This document shows positions 1 to 8,837 of a stretch of 64,000 nucleotides of DNA, piece by piece; the first letter of the stretch is position 1; each line of letters begins with the position of its first letter. The notes under the pieces were generated by a model. The model was not told the DNA's origin. It did no database searches and worked only from the letters and a program-made list of their open reading frames with translations. A program made the position numbers and the translations under genes. The stretch is taken from assembly GCF_000019785.1 (NCBI RefSeq), contig NC_010524.1, positions 2,356,001 through 2,420,000 on the forward strand, in the 5' to 3' direction. The stretch is from Leptothrix cholodnii SP-6 (GTDB lineage: Bacteria > Pseudomonadota > Gammaproteobacteria > Burkholderiales > Burkholderiaceae_C).

Positions 1-387
1 TTCGACCCGGCCGAGGCGGCGGTGTCGGTGCAGGCCGGCCTGCTGCCGCCGAGCGTGCGCACCTTCACCTTCAGCAAGGGCACGATCGGCAACACCAGTT
101 TCGTGGCCATCCCCTACAACGCCCGCAGCAAGGAGGGCGCGCTGGTGGTCGCCAACTTCCTGCTCGAACCCGCCACCCAGGCGCGCGCGCAGGACATCGC
201 GCAGACCGGCGCCTTCAACGTGCTCGACCTGTCGCGACTCGGTGCGGCCGAGCGTGCGCATTTCGATCGCCTCACGCCCAGCGCGGCCCTGCCCAGCGCC
301 GCCGAACTCGGCGTGCCGCAGCTCGAACCGCATGCCTCGTGGATGACGCGCATCACGGCCGAATGGCAGAAGCGCTACACCCGCTGA
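1..387 (+). CDS. YnjB-type ABC transporter substrate-binding protein, C-terminal part
   Basis: The reading frame is open from base 1, so the gene starts outside the window; only about the last 128 residues are seen. They resemble the C-terminus of YnjB-family periplasmic solute-binding proteins (ANFLLEP..QARAQD..., then NVLDLSRL and a closing EWQKRY). The next two genes are a double-length permease and an ATPase, matching the ynjBCD order. The transported substrate of this family is not established. The stop lies 25 bp inside the permease gene if that gene starts at its ATG, which points to translational coupling. Confidence 0.8.
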   Translation, partial: FDPAEAAVSVQAGLLPPSVRTFTFSKGTIGNTSFVAIPYNARSKEGALVVANFLLEPATQARAQDIAQTGAFNVLDLSRLGAAERAHFDRLTPSAALPSAAELGVPQLEPHASWMTRITAEWQKRYTR

Positions 388-2099
388 GCGTCGAGTCAAG
401 CCGGCCACGGCCACACGGTTCGCGCTGGCTGGCGCTGGCGCCGGCCCTGACGCTGACGGCCTTCACGTTGCCGATCGCCGCCGGCCTGCTCGGCACGCTG
501 CTGCCCGCTTTCGGCTACCTGCCGGCGCTGGGCGGCGAGGGCCTGGGCCTGGCGCCGTGGCGCTCGCTGTTCGAGGCCCCGGGCTTTGCGACGGCGCTGC
601 GCTCGACCCTGGTCACCGGCTGGCTGGCGAGCGGGCTCGCCGTGCTGCTGGCCGTGTGCATCGTCGCGTACCTGCACCCCCGGCGCCGGGCCCGCCGGCT
701 CGGCGAGGCGATGGCGCCGATGCTGGCGATGCCGCATTCGGCGCTGGCCATCGGCCTGGCCTTCCTGATCGCACCGTCGGGCTGGCTGGTGCGCTGGGTT
801 TCACCGGGGCTCAGCGGCTGGGAGCTGCCGCCCGACGTCAGCACCGTCGGCCACCCGTCGGGCTGGCCGCTGGTGCTGGCGCTGCTGCTCAAGGAAGTGC
901 CGTACCTGGTGCTGATGCTGCTGGCCGCGCTCAACCAGGTCAACGCGCAGGCCCACGTCACGGCGGCGCGTGCGCTCGGTTACGGCCCGGTGCAGGCGTG
1001 GCTGGCGGTGGTGCTGCCGCAGGTCTGGGCGCAGATCCGCCTGCCGGTCTACGCGGTGCTGGCGTTTTCGCTGTCGGTGGTCGACGTGGCGCTGGTGCTG
1101 GGCCCCGGCAACCCGCCCACGCTGGCGGTGCTGGCGGTGCGCTGGTTTGCCGACCCGGACCCGCAATGGATCTTCCCGGCCTCGGCCGCCGCCACGCTGC
1201 TGCTGGGCGTGGTGGCTGGCAGCATCGGGGCCTGGCACCTGGCCGAGCGGGCGGGGTTGCGCTGGCTGCGCGAACGCCAGGCCCGCGGCGTGCGCAGCCG
1301 CGCCAGCCACGCGCTGGCGTCGGCGGCCACGGCGATCGGCGCCGTGCTGCTCGCCGCCGCGGTGCTGTCGATGCTCGGCCTCGCGCTGTGGTCGGCCGCC
1401 CGAAGCTGGCGTTTCCCGGCCGCCTGGCCGACCGACTGGACCTTCGCCAACTGGCAGCAGCAGGCGTCGAGCCTGATCGGGCCGGCGCTGACGACGCTGG
1501 GCGTGGGCGCTGCGTCGACCCTGATCGCGCTGCTGCTGGTGCTGGCCTGCCTCGAAAACGAAGCGCGCGCACCCGGCCGGCGCCCGTCGCGCAGCCTGTG
1601 GCTGCTCTACCTGCCGCTGCTGGTGCCGCAGGTGGCGTTCCTGTTCGGCCTGCAGGTGCTGCTGGTGCGGCTGGGCGCGGACGGCACGCTGGCGGCGGTG
1701 ATCGGCGCGCACCTGGTGTTCGTGCTGCCCTACCTGTTCCTGTCGCTGGCCGATCCGTGGCGCGCGCTCGACCCGCGTTACAGCCGGGCTGCCGCCAGCC
1801 TGGGTGCCTCGCGCTGGCGGGTGTTCTGGCGCATCAAGCTGCCGATCCTGCTCAAGCCGATCCTGATGGCGTGCGCGGTGGCCTTTGCGGTCAGCGTCGG
1901 CCAGTACCTGCCGACGCTGTTCGCCGGCAGCGGCCGGGTGGCCACGCTGACCACCGAGGCCGTCACGCTGGCCGGTGGCGCCGACCGCCGCGTGATCGGC
2001 ACCTGGGCGCTGCTGCAGGCGGCGTTTCCGCTCGTGGCTTTCTGGGCCGCGGCGGCGCTGCCGCGGCTGATCTACCGACACCGCAAAGGCCTGGTTTGA
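363..2099 (+). CDS. ynjC: YnjC-type ABC transporter permease (fused double permease)
   Basis: About 578 residues with two homologous membrane halves, each carrying an EAA-type loop that contacts the ATPase (near residues 200-220, AARALGYG..., and 480-500, AAASLGAS...). This fused architecture is that of YnjC and of ThiP/FbpB-type importers. It would form the whole inner-membrane channel for the binding protein encoded just upstream. The ATG at 363 is preferred; a GTG at 339 would add eight residues. It overlaps the upstream stop and is followed directly by the ATPase gene. Confidence 0.85.
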   Translation: MAEALHPLSVESSRPRPHGSRWLALAPALTLTAFTLPIAAGLLGTLLPAFGYLPALGGEGLGLAPWRSLFEAPGFATALRSTLVTGWLASGLAVLLAVCIVAYLHPRRRARRLGEAMAPMLAMPHSALAIGLAFLIAPSGWLVRWVSPGLSGWELPPDVSTVGHPSGWPLVLALLLKEVPYLVLMLLAALNQVNAQAHVTAARALGYGPVQAWLAVVLPQVWAQIRLPVYAVLAFSLSVVDVALVLGPGNPPTLAVLAVRWFADPDPQWIFPASAAATLLLGVVAGSIGAWHLAERAGLRWLRERQARGVRSRASHALASAATAIGAVLLAAAVLSMLGLALWSAARSWRFPAAWPTDWTFANWQQQASSLIGPALTTLGVGAASTLIALLLVLACLENEARAPGRRPSRSLWLLYLPLLVPQVAFLFGLQVLLVRLGADGTLAAVIGAHLVFVLPYLFLSLADPWRALDPRYSRAAASLGASRWRVFWRIKLPILLKPILMACAVAFAVSVGQYLPTLFAGSGRVATLTTEAVTLAGGADRRVIGTWALLQAAFPLVAFWAAAALPRLIYRHRKGLV

Positions 2100-2101
2100 C
2101 A

Positions 2102-2740
2102 TTGCCACTCCACCTCGACAACGTGCAGATCCGGCTCGGCGAGCGCGTGCTGCTCGGCCCGATCGGCGCCCGGATCGAGCCCGGCGAGTGCCTGACGGTG
2201 ATGGGCCCGAGCGGCTGCGGCAAGTCGACCTTGCTGGCCTTCGTGGCCGGCACGCTCGACCCGGCGTTCAGCGCGAGCGGGCACGTGCGCATCGGCGCGC
2301 ACGACCTGACCGGCGTGCCGCCCGAGCGGCGCCGCATCGGCATCCTGTTCCAGGACGACCTGCTGTTTCCGCACCTGTCGGTGGCCGGCAATCTCGGTTT
2401 TGCGCTGCCGGCCGAGGTGCGGCCCAAGGCCGTGCGGCGCCGGCGCATCGAGCAGGCGCTGGCCGACGCCGGCCTGGCCGGGTTTGCCGATCGCGACCCG
2501 GCGACGCTGTCGGGCGGCCAGCGCGCCCGCGTCGCGCTGCTGCGCAGCCTGCTCGCCGAGCCCGCCGCACTGCTGCTCGACGAACCGTTCGGCAAGCTCG
2601 ATGCGCAGCTGCGCGACGATTTCCGGCGCTTCGTCTTCGATCACGTGCGCGCGAGCGGTCTGCCGACCCTGCTCGTCAGCCACGACGCCGCCGATGCCGC
2701 TGCCGCAGGCGCGGCGGTGATCCAATTGCCTCAGACATGA
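2102..2740 (+). CDS. ynjD: YnjD-type ABC transporter ATP-binding protein
   Basis: About 212 residues, the usual YnjD length. It shows a Walker A motif (GPSGCGKST, near residue 36), a Q-loop (LFQDDLLFPHLS), the ABC signature LSGGQRARVAL (near 136) and a Walker B motif (LLLDEPFGKLD, near 157). It supplies ATP hydrolysis for the importer encoded upstream. No ATG is available near the N-terminus; TTG at 2102 (or 2096, overlapping the permease stop) fits the family start. Its stop overlaps the ATG of the following MFS gene (ATGA), so the four genes are probably co-transcribed. Confidence 0.85.
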   Translation: MPLHLDNVQIRLGERVLLGPIGARIEPGECLTVMGPSGCGKSTLLAFVAGTLDPAFSASGHVRIGAHDLTGVPPERRRIGILFQDDLLFPHLSVAGNLGFALPAEVRPKAVRRRRIEQALADAGLAGFADRDPATLSGGQRARVALLRSLLAEPAALLLDEPFGKLDAQLRDDFRRFVFDHVRASGLPTLLVSHDAADAAAAGAAVIQLPQT

Positions 2741-3912
2741 AAAATCCGGTTCCCGTCATCGTCATCGCCCAGCTGTTGGGCACCTCGCTCTGGTTCTCGG
2801 CCAACAGCGCGGCCGAGGATCTGCGCCAGGCCTGGGGCCTGAGCCTGGCCGACATCGGCACGCTGACCAATGCGGTGCAGGTCGGCTTCATCGTCGGCAC
2901 GCTCGGCTTCGCGCTGACCGGCCTGGCCGACCGGCATCCGGCCAGCCGCATCTTCGCGGTCTGCGCCACGCTGGGCGCGCTGTGCAACGCCGCCTTCGCG
3001 CTGTGGGCGCAGGGGCTGGAATCGGCCGTGCCGCTGCGCTTCGCCGTCGGGCTGTGCCTAGCCGGGGTCTATCCGCTGGGCATGAAACTGGTGGTCAGCT
3101 GGGTGCCGCAGCGCGCCGGTGCGGCGCTGGCGCAGCTGGTGGGCATGCTGACGCTGGGCACCGCGCTGCCGCACGGCATGCGCTTCGCGAGCACCGGGCT
3201 GTCGTGGCAGGCCACCATCCTGGTGTCGTCGGCGCTGGCCCTGCTGGCTGCGGCCCTGATCGGCCGGCTCGGCGACGGGCCGCATCTGAAGCGCCAGGCC
3301 GGCGCCCCGCCGCTGCGGCTGGGCAAGGTGTTCGAGGCGTTTTCGGTGCCGGCCTTCCGGGCCTCGGCGCTCGGCTATTTCGGCCACATGTGGGAGGTCT
3401 ACGCCTTCTGGACGCTGGTGCCGGCGCTGCTGGTGCTGGGCGGGCTGGCCACGCCCGGCAGCGCGGCGCTTTCGGGTCTGGCGTTCCTGGTGATCGGTTT
3501 CGGCGCCGTCGGTTGCCAGCTGGGCGGCTGGTGGAGCCAGCGGGTCGGCAGCGCGCGGGTGGCGGCCACCGCGCTGGCGGCGTCGGCGCTGTGCTGCGCG
3601 CTGTTTCCGTGGACCGACGGCTGGTGGAGTGCGGCCCGGATCGCGCTGCTGCTGGCGTGGGGCGCGGCCGTGGCGGCCGATTCGCCGCACTTTTCGGCGC
3701 TGTCGGCCCGAGCCTGCGCGCCCGAGATCGTCGGCAGCGCGCTGGCGCTGCAGAACTCGATCGGTTTCGCGATCACGCTGGTGTCGATCCAGCTGGGAAC
3801 GGCCTGGGTCGACGGCTGGGGCGCCCGGATCGCCTGGCTGCTGCTGCCCGGCCCGCTGCTCGGCCTGATCGGCCTGCGCTCGCTGTGGTGGCCTCGAGCC
3901 GTCCGGGCGTGA
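2737..3912 (+). CDS. MFS transporter
   Basis: A 391-residue protein with about twelve hydrophobic segments and the MFS loop pattern after TM2 (GLADRHPASR). The N-terminus (MKNPVPVIVIAQLLGTSLWFS) resembles a family of uncharacterised proteobacterial MFS carriers. The ATG overlaps the ynjD stop by 4 bp. Nothing in the sequence identifies the substrate. Its link with the YnjBCD importer is positional only. Confidence 0.8.
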   Translation: MKNPVPVIVIAQLLGTSLWFSANSAAEDLRQAWGLSLADIGTLTNAVQVGFIVGTLGFALTGLADRHPASRIFAVCATLGALCNAAFALWAQGLESAVPLRFAVGLCLAGVYPLGMKLVVSWVPQRAGAALAQLVGMLTLGTALPHGMRFASTGLSWQATILVSSALALLAAALIGRLGDGPHLKRQAGAPPLRLGKVFEAFSVPAFRASALGYFGHMWEVYAFWTLVPALLVLGGLATPGSAALSGLAFLVIGFGAVGCQLGGWWSQRVGSARVAATALAASALCCALFPWTDGWWSAARIALLLAWGAAVAADSPHFSALSARACAPEIVGSALALQNSIGFAITLVSIQLGTAWVDGWGARIAWLLLPGPLLGLIGLRSLWWPRAVRA

Positions 3913-3977
3913 CGACAATCCCCATCGGCACACGCACGGATCCGCACCTGGCCCACCTCTGTTGCAAGGAAACACCC

Positions 3978-4619
3978 ATGTCTGCCCACTGCTGCCAGCA
4001 CGAACCTCCCAAGCCGGCGGCGATCGTCGACCTGGCCCGCTACCGCCGCGTCCTCTGGATCGCGCTGCTGGTCAATGCCGCGATGTTCGCGGTCGAACTC
4101 GGCGCCGGCTATCGCGCCGGCTCGCTGTCGCTGCTGGCCGACGCGATCGACTTCGCCGGCGATGCGCTGAACTACGGCGTGTCGCTGGCCGTCTTGTCGG
4201 CGGCGCTGGCGTGGCGCGCACGGGCCGCCGTGCTCAAGGGGCTGTGCATGGCGGGCTTCGGGCTGTTCGTGATCATCCGGGCGGTCTGGGGCGCGCTCGG
4301 CGGCGCGGTGCCGGACGCGGCCACCATGGGCGTGGTCGGCGCGATCGCCCTGCTGGCCAACGTCGGCGTGGCGTGGATGCTGTATGCGTTTCGCGAAGGC
4401 GACGCCAACATGCGCAGCGTCTGGCTGTGCTCGCGCAACGACGCCATCGGCAACCTCGCGGTGATGGGCGCGGCGGCGGGCGTGCTCGGCACCGGCACGG
4501 CGTGGCCCGACCTGGCGGTGGCGGCCGTGATGGCGGCCCTGGCGCTGCAGGGTGGCTGGCTGGTGCTGCGGCAGGCCCGCGGCGAACTGACAGCGCAAGC
4601 GCATGAACACGCACACTGA
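3978..4619 (+). CDS. Cation diffusion facilitator-like transporter (short form)
   Basis: A 213-residue membrane protein. It keeps the two metal-site helices of CDF exporters: LLADAIDFAGDALNYG in TM2 (near residues 50-65) and RNDAIGN in TM5 (near 152-158). It lacks the usual C-terminal cytoplasmic domain, ending shortly after TM6 with a His-containing tail (AHEHAH). The N-terminus has a CC-H cluster (SAHCCQHE) that could bind metal. A likely role is export of Zn or a similar divalent ion. The dsbB-like gene starts inside its last codons (16-bp overlap). Confidence 0.75.
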   Translation: MSAHCCQHEPPKPAAIVDLARYRRVLWIALLVNAAMFAVELGAGYRAGSLSLLADAIDFAGDALNYGVSLAVLSAALAWRARAAVLKGLCMAGFGLFVIIRAVWGALGGAVPDAATMGVVGAIALLANVGVAWMLYAFREGDANMRSVWLCSRNDAIGNLAVMGAAAGVLGTGTAWPDLAVAAVMAALALQGGWLVLRQARGELTAQAHEHAH

Positions 4620-5055
4620 ATCCGCAACGTCCGCAACGGCGCAAGCGGCCTCGCGCTGGCTGTTCGCCGCCTGGCTGATCGCGCTGGCCGCGACGCTCGG
4701 GGCCCTGTTCATGGGCGAGGTGATGGGCAAGACACCGTGCGTGCTGTGCTGGTATCAGCGCATCGCGATGTTTCCGCTGTCGATCATCCTGTTTCTCGGC
4801 CTCGTGCCATTCGATCCGCGCAGCATCCGCTACGCCCTGCCGCTGGCCGCCATCGGCTGGCTGATCGCGCTCTATCACTGCCTGCTGTTCTGGGGTGTGG
4901 TGCCGGAGGATCTGATCCAGTGCGCACAGGGCGCGTCGTGCAAGGACGCCGACGTGCAGATCGCCGGCTTCGTGCCCATCCCCTTGTTGTCCCTGCTGGC
5001 CTTCACGCTGGTGGTCGGGCTGTTGTTCCTCGCAAGAAGAAAGTCTCGAGAATGA
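4603..5055 (+). CDS. dsbB: Disulfide bond formation protein B (DsbB/BdbC-like)
   Basis: A 150-residue inner-membrane protein with four predicted TM helices. The first periplasmic redox pair is the family motif CVLCWYQR (C46, C49); the second pair is C107 and C113 (QCAQGASCKD). DsbB reoxidises a DsbA-type partner and passes electrons to quinone. The next gene, overlapping by 4 bp (ATGA), encodes a DsbA-like protein, so the two probably form a dedicated pair like BdbC/BdbD. Confidence 0.9.
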   Translation: MNTHTESATSATAQAASRWLFAAWLIALAATLGALFMGEVMGKTPCVLCWYQRIAMFPLSIILFLGLVPFDPRSIRYALPLAAIGWLIALYHCLLFWGVVPEDLIQCAQGASCKDADVQIAGFVPIPLLSLLAFTLVVGLLFLARRKSRE

Positions 5056-5717
5056 ATCAGACACGGCTGGCCGTCGCGGCCCTGCTCATCGCCGCATTCG
5101 CCTTCATCGTCGGCACGCTCTACTACAAGAGCGAAACCCTGCAGCAGTCCACGACGGCGGTGCAGGACAACCGACAGGCGCTGGTGCGGCCACACGCGCC
5201 GGTGTTCGGCAACGCCCAGGCCAAGGTGACGATCGTGGAGTTCTTCGATCCGGCCTGCGAAACCTGCCGGGCCTTCTACCCGATCGTCAAGGACATCATC
5301 CGGTCGGGCTTCGGCGAGGTGAACCTGGTGCTGCGCTACGCGCCGCTGCACCAGGGCTCCGACATCGCCATCCAGATCCTGGAAGCGGCCCGGCAGCAGG
5401 ATCTCTACTGGCCCGTGCTCGAGAAGGTGCTCGAGACGCAGCCGATCTGGGCCGATCACGCCCAGCCGAATCCGCAGCGGATCTGGGAACTGCTCGACGG
5501 CACCGGCCTCGACATGGCCAGGGCCCGGGCGGCGATGAACGACGTGGCGATCAGGCAGGCCCTCGAGCAGGACGTGGCCGACATGGTCACGCTCAAGGTG
5601 ACGAAGACGCCCAGCTTCTTCGTCAACGGCACGCCCTTGTCGCGCTTCGGCGTCGAGGAACTGCGCACGCTCGTCAGCGAAGAACTCAGGCGCGCCAAGG
5701 CACAGTCGCCGAAGTGA
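5052..5717 (+). CDS. DsbA-family thiol:disulfide interchange protein
   Basis: A 221-residue protein with an N-terminal membrane anchor or signal (AVAALLIAAFAFIVGTLYY). It has a DsbA/DsbG-like thioredoxin fold with the active site FFDPACETC (C69, C72) and the cis-Pro region TPSFFVNG near the C-terminus. CETC differs from the CPHC of classic DsbA, so it may be a specialised oxidase or isomerase. Translationally coupled to the DsbB-like gene. Confidence 0.87.
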   Translation: MNQTRLAVAALLIAAFAFIVGTLYYKSETLQQSTTAVQDNRQALVRPHAPVFGNAQAKVTIVEFFDPACETCRAFYPIVKDIIRSGFGEVNLVLRYAPLHQGSDIAIQILEAARQQDLYWPVLEKVLETQPIWADHAQPNPQRIWELLDGTGLDMARARAAMNDVAIRQALEQDVADMVTLKVTKTPSFFVNGTPLSRFGVEELRTLVSEELRRAKAQSPK

Positions 5718-5721
5718 CGGG

Positions 5722-6219
5722 TCAGCCGGCGCCGCGGCCCACCTCGCCGAGCACGCGCTTGAGCGTCTCGACCATCGGCGCGATCTCGTCCGGCGCCAGA
5801 CCGCCGTGGGCGCGCAGGTAGTCGGCCACCGGACGGTTGCCCGCCTTGCCGACCGGCACGCCGTCGCGCAGCAGCAGCGACTTGCGCGCGAAGTCGGCGG
5901 CGCTGCCGTGGCAGCCGCTGCACTTCGCCTTGAACACCGGCGCCGTCGTCACCTGGGCGACCAGCATCGCGGTCACCGGCGCGACCCAGTCGTCGGCGAG
6001 GTAGTGCTGTTGCAGGAACTCGTCGAGCCTGTCGCGGTGGTGCCGGCCGATCAGCCGCCCCTGCTCGACCTGCAAGGTGCTGCGGGCAAAGTCCCCGGCG
6101 TCGCCGTGGCAGCTCTTGCAGCGCCCGTCCCAGTAGTCGTGCAGGTCCGGCGGATCCGCGCTGGCCGGCACCACCGGTGCCAGCGCCATCCACAGCAGCA
6201 GGGCCATCAGTCTGCGCAT
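5722..6219 (-). CDS. Diheme c-type cytochrome
   Basis: A 165-residue secreted protein with a signal peptide ending near ASA-DPP (residues 20-23). It has two heme c motifs, CKSCH (C34, C37, H38) and CSGCH (C100, C103, H104). The two halves are internally similar (HGDAGDFARSTL against HGSAADFARKSLLL), so it arose by duplication, as in cytochrome c4-like proteins. Likely a periplasmic electron carrier. It converges on the DsbA-like gene with only 4 bp between stops. Confidence 0.85.
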   Translation of the reverse strand: MRRLMALLLWMALAPVVPASADPPDLHDYWDGRCKSCHGDAGDFARSTLQVEQGRLIGRHHRDRLDEFLQQHYLADDWVAPVTAMLVAQVTTAPVFKAKCSGCHGSAADFARKSLLLRDGVPVGKAGNRPVADYLRAHGGLAPDEIAPMVETLKRVLGEVGRGAG

Positions 6220-6282
6220 GTCGGGCTCCTCGTCTGACGCGGCATTGTGCGCACGCGCTGGGCGGGGGCGCCTTGCGAAGCG

Positions 6283-6924
6283 TCAATCCGCCGGTGATGC
6301 CGCGGCGGGCGTCAGCAGGTGCCCGAGCCGGTCGCGCTTGGTGGCCAGGTAGCTGGCGTTCTCGGGGTTGGCCTCGATCTCGTGCGGCTCGCGCTGCTCG
6401 ATGCGGATGCCGTGCTCCTGCAGCGCCAGCAGCTTGAGCGGGTTGTTGCTCATCAGGCAGACCGAACGCACCCCGAAGTCGTGCAGGATCGCCGCCGCCG
6501 CCTCGAAACGCCGGCTGTCGGCCGGGTGGCCCAGCGCCAGGTTGGCCTCCACCGTGTCCAGCCCCTGGTCCTGCAGCGTGTAGGCGCGCAGCTTCTGGTC
6601 GATGCCGATGCCGCGCCCCTCGTGCCCGCGCATGTAGATCACCAGCCCGCGCCCGACCTGGGCGATGCGCGCCAGCGCCATCTGCAGCTGCGGGCCGCAG
6701 TCGCAGCGCAGCGAGCCGAAGATGTCGCCGGTCAGGCACTCCGAGTGCACCCGCACCAGCACCGCCTCGCCGGCGAGTTCGCCGACGTGCAGCGCCAGGT
6801 GCTCGATGCGCGTGGTGAGGTCGAAGTACGACGTCATCGTGAACTCGCCGTGCGGCGTGGGCAGGCGGGCGCTGGCGCCGCGCTCGATGCGGGCCTGTAG
6901 GCAGGTGGCGGGTTCGGACTTCAT
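6283..6924 (-). CDS. ribA: GTP cyclohydrolase II
   Basis: A 213-residue enzyme for the first step of riboflavin synthesis, converting GTP to 2,5-diamino-6-ribosylamino-4(3H)-pyrimidinone 5'-phosphate with loss of formate. The zinc ligands are C63, C74 and C76 (CLTGDIFGSLRCDC). The catalytic segment MRGHEGRGIGI and the GTP-binding NPLKLLAL region are intact. The ATG at 6922-6924 gives the normal RibA length; the longer open frame upstream is GC-driven read-through. The divergent neighbour starts at 7124. Confidence 0.95.
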   Translation of the reverse strand: MKSEPATCLQARIERGASARLPTPHGEFTMTSYFDLTTRIEHLALHVGELAGEAVLVRVHSECLTGDIFGSLRCDCGPQLQMALARIAQVGRGLVIYMRGHEGRGIGIDQKLRAYTLQDQGLDTVEANLALGHPADSRRFEAAAAILHDFGVRSVCLMSNNPLKLLALQEHGIRIEQREPHEIEANPENASYLATKRDRLGHLLTPAAASPAD

Positions 6925-7013
6925 GGCGGTCGGTTCGGGCAATTCCTCTTGATCCGCATGATCGCATCCGCCGCCGCCGAGCCCTCTGGGCGCGGGTTTT
7001 GGGAGGGGTGGCA

Positions 7014-7034
7014 GCCCCCCGGCGAGAGGGGGGC
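7014..7034. repeat. G/C-rich inverted repeat in the ribA-DUF1302 intergenic region
   Basis: A 7-bp perfect stem, GCCCCCC (7014-7020) and GGGGGGC (7028-7034), with a 7-nt loop, embedded in further G-runs (7003-7047). It sits between the divergent starts of ribA and the DUF1302 gene. It could be a REP-type chromosomal repeat or affect expression of either gene. Confidence 0.4.
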
Positions 7035-7123
7035 TTCGCGGGGGGGCGACTTCCAGAATCGTCGCCATGGCCCAGCCATCGGTGCGGATCTCGCGCCGGA
7101 CCAGAACCCCACGCGGAGACACG

Positions 7124-8827
7124 ATGAGCACCCACCCCTCCAGCGCGATGCGCTGCAACGGCCCCACGCCGGCCCGCCCCACCCTGCTGACCGTCGCGGT
7201 CGCGGCAAGCCTGCTGAGCCCCGCCGCCTGGGCCTTCGAGATCGACACCGGCAACCCCGATCTCACGCTGCGCTGGGACAACACGCTGCGCTACAACCAT
7301 GCGGTGCGGGTCGAGCAGCGCGACAGCAAGATCGGCAACTCGGCGCTGGCCGACGAGGGCGACTACCGCTTCGACAAGGGCGACGCGGTGGCCAAGCGGC
7401 TCGACATCCTGTCCGAGCTCGACCTGGTCTACGCCCGCGCGCACGGCCTGCGCATCAGCGCCGCCGGCTGGTACGACGGCGCCTACGACGGCCGCAGCCG
7501 CACCAACCCGAACCCGCCGTTCACCAACATCCCGAGCTACGTCGGCCAGCAGTACAGCAGCACCACCCAGCGCCTGTACCGCGGCGGCACCGGCGAGATC
7601 CTCGACGCCTTCGTCTTCAGCCAGGCCAACCTGGGCGAGGTGCCGGTGCGCGCCAAGCTCGGCCGCCACACGGTCTACTGGGGCGAGTCGCTGCTGCTGG
7701 GCGGCAACCTGCACGGCGTGGCCTATGCGCAGAATCCGCTCGACCTGCAGAAGGCCTTTGCCACGCCGGGCGCCGAAGCCAAGGAGCTGTTCCGCCCGCT
7801 CAACCAGCTGTCGATGCAGGCCCAGGTGAGCGACACGCTGTCGCTGGCGGCGCAGTACATGCTCGAGTGGGAGTCGTTCCGCTACCCCGAGGGCGGCACC
7901 TACCTCGGCCCGGTCGACTTCGTCTTCAACGGCCCGGACCGCCAATGCGCCGCGGCCTGCGCCACGGCCACGCCGATCTTCGCCACCCGCGGCAACGCGG
8001 CCGAGCCGAAGCAGCGCGGCGAGTTCGGCCTGTCGGCGCGCTGGAGCCCCGAGTGGCTCGACGGCACCGCCGGCCTCTACTACCGCCGCTTTGCCGACAA
8101 GCTGCCGCAGACGCTGATCACCCAGGGCGGTGCCAGCCCGCGCTACAACCTGATCTACGCCGACGGCATCGACCTGCTCGGCCTGAGCCTGGCCAAGAGC
8201 ATCGCCGGCGTGAGCGTCGGTGCCGAGCTGTCGATGCGCCACAACACGCCGCTGAACAGCCAGGTGCTGGGCCCCGCCATCGGCCTGCCCGAACCCGGTG
8301 AAACCAGGGGCCCCCGCGGCGACACGCTGCACGCGGTGCTCAACGGCCTGGGCACCATCAACAAGACGCCGGTCTTCGACGCCGCCACCTGGGCCGCCGA
8401 ACTGGTGTGGTCGCAATACACCCAGGTGCGCAGCGGCGCCAACCTGTTCAACGCGCTGGGCCACACGCCCTGCAACGGCCGCGACAAGTGGGACGGCTGC
8501 GTCACCCGCAACTACGTCGGCATCGGCATGGGCTTCACGCCGACCTGGTATCAGGTCGCACCGGGCATCGATCTGTCGATGCCGCTGAACTACGCGGTCG
8601 GCTTGAAGGGCAACGCCGCCACCGTCTTCGGCGGCAACGAGGGGCTGGGCAACTACAGCGTCGGCCTGGGCGCGGACGTGCACCAGAAATACCGCATCGA
8701 CCTCAAGTACATCGACTACATCGGCCGCTACCGCGACAACGGCACCGCGGTGACCAGCACCAACGGCCTGACCACCTACCTGAAGGACCGCGGCTTCGTG
8801 AGCCTGACGCTCAAGACCAGCTTCTGA
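7124..8827 (+). CDS. DUF1302 family outer-membrane protein
   Basis: About 567 residues with a Sec signal peptide (hydrophobic stretch ending PAAWAFE). It has the features of DUF1302 proteins: N-terminal LRWDNTLRYNHAVR and GRHTVYWGESLLLGGN, alternating beta-strand character, and a C-terminus ending in F (LKTSF) as in outer-membrane barrels. ATG 7124 follows a GGAG ribosome site. DUF1302 proteins are always found with DUF1329 proteins and probably form an outer-membrane channel or receptor for hydrophobic compounds (inference). First gene of a four- or five-gene rightward cluster. Confidence 0.85.
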   Translation: MSTHPSSAMRCNGPTPARPTLLTVAVAASLLSPAAWAFEIDTGNPDLTLRWDNTLRYNHAVRVEQRDSKIGNSALADEGDYRFDKGDAVAKRLDILSELDLVYARAHGLRISAAGWYDGAYDGRSRTNPNPPFTNIPSYVGQQYSSTTQRLYRGGTGEILDAFVFSQANLGEVPVRAKLGRHTVYWGESLLLGGNLHGVAYAQNPLDLQKAFATPGAEAKELFRPLNQLSMQAQVSDTLSLAAQYMLEWESFRYPEGGTYLGPVDFVFNGPDRQCAAACATATPIFATRGNAAEPKQRGEFGLSARWSPEWLDGTAGLYYRRFADKLPQTLITQGGASPRYNLIYADGIDLLGLSLAKSIAGVSVGAELSMRHNTPLNSQVLGPAIGLPEPGETRGPRGDTLHAVLNGLGTINKTPVFDAATWAAELVWSQYTQVRSGANLFNALGHTPCNGRDKWDGCVTRNYVGIGMGFTPTWYQVAPGIDLSMPLNYAVGLKGNAATVFGGNEGLGNYSVGLGADVHQKYRIDLKYIDYIGRYRDNGTAVTSTNGLTTYLKDRGFVSLTLKTSF

Positions 8828-8837
8828 GGAGACCAGC

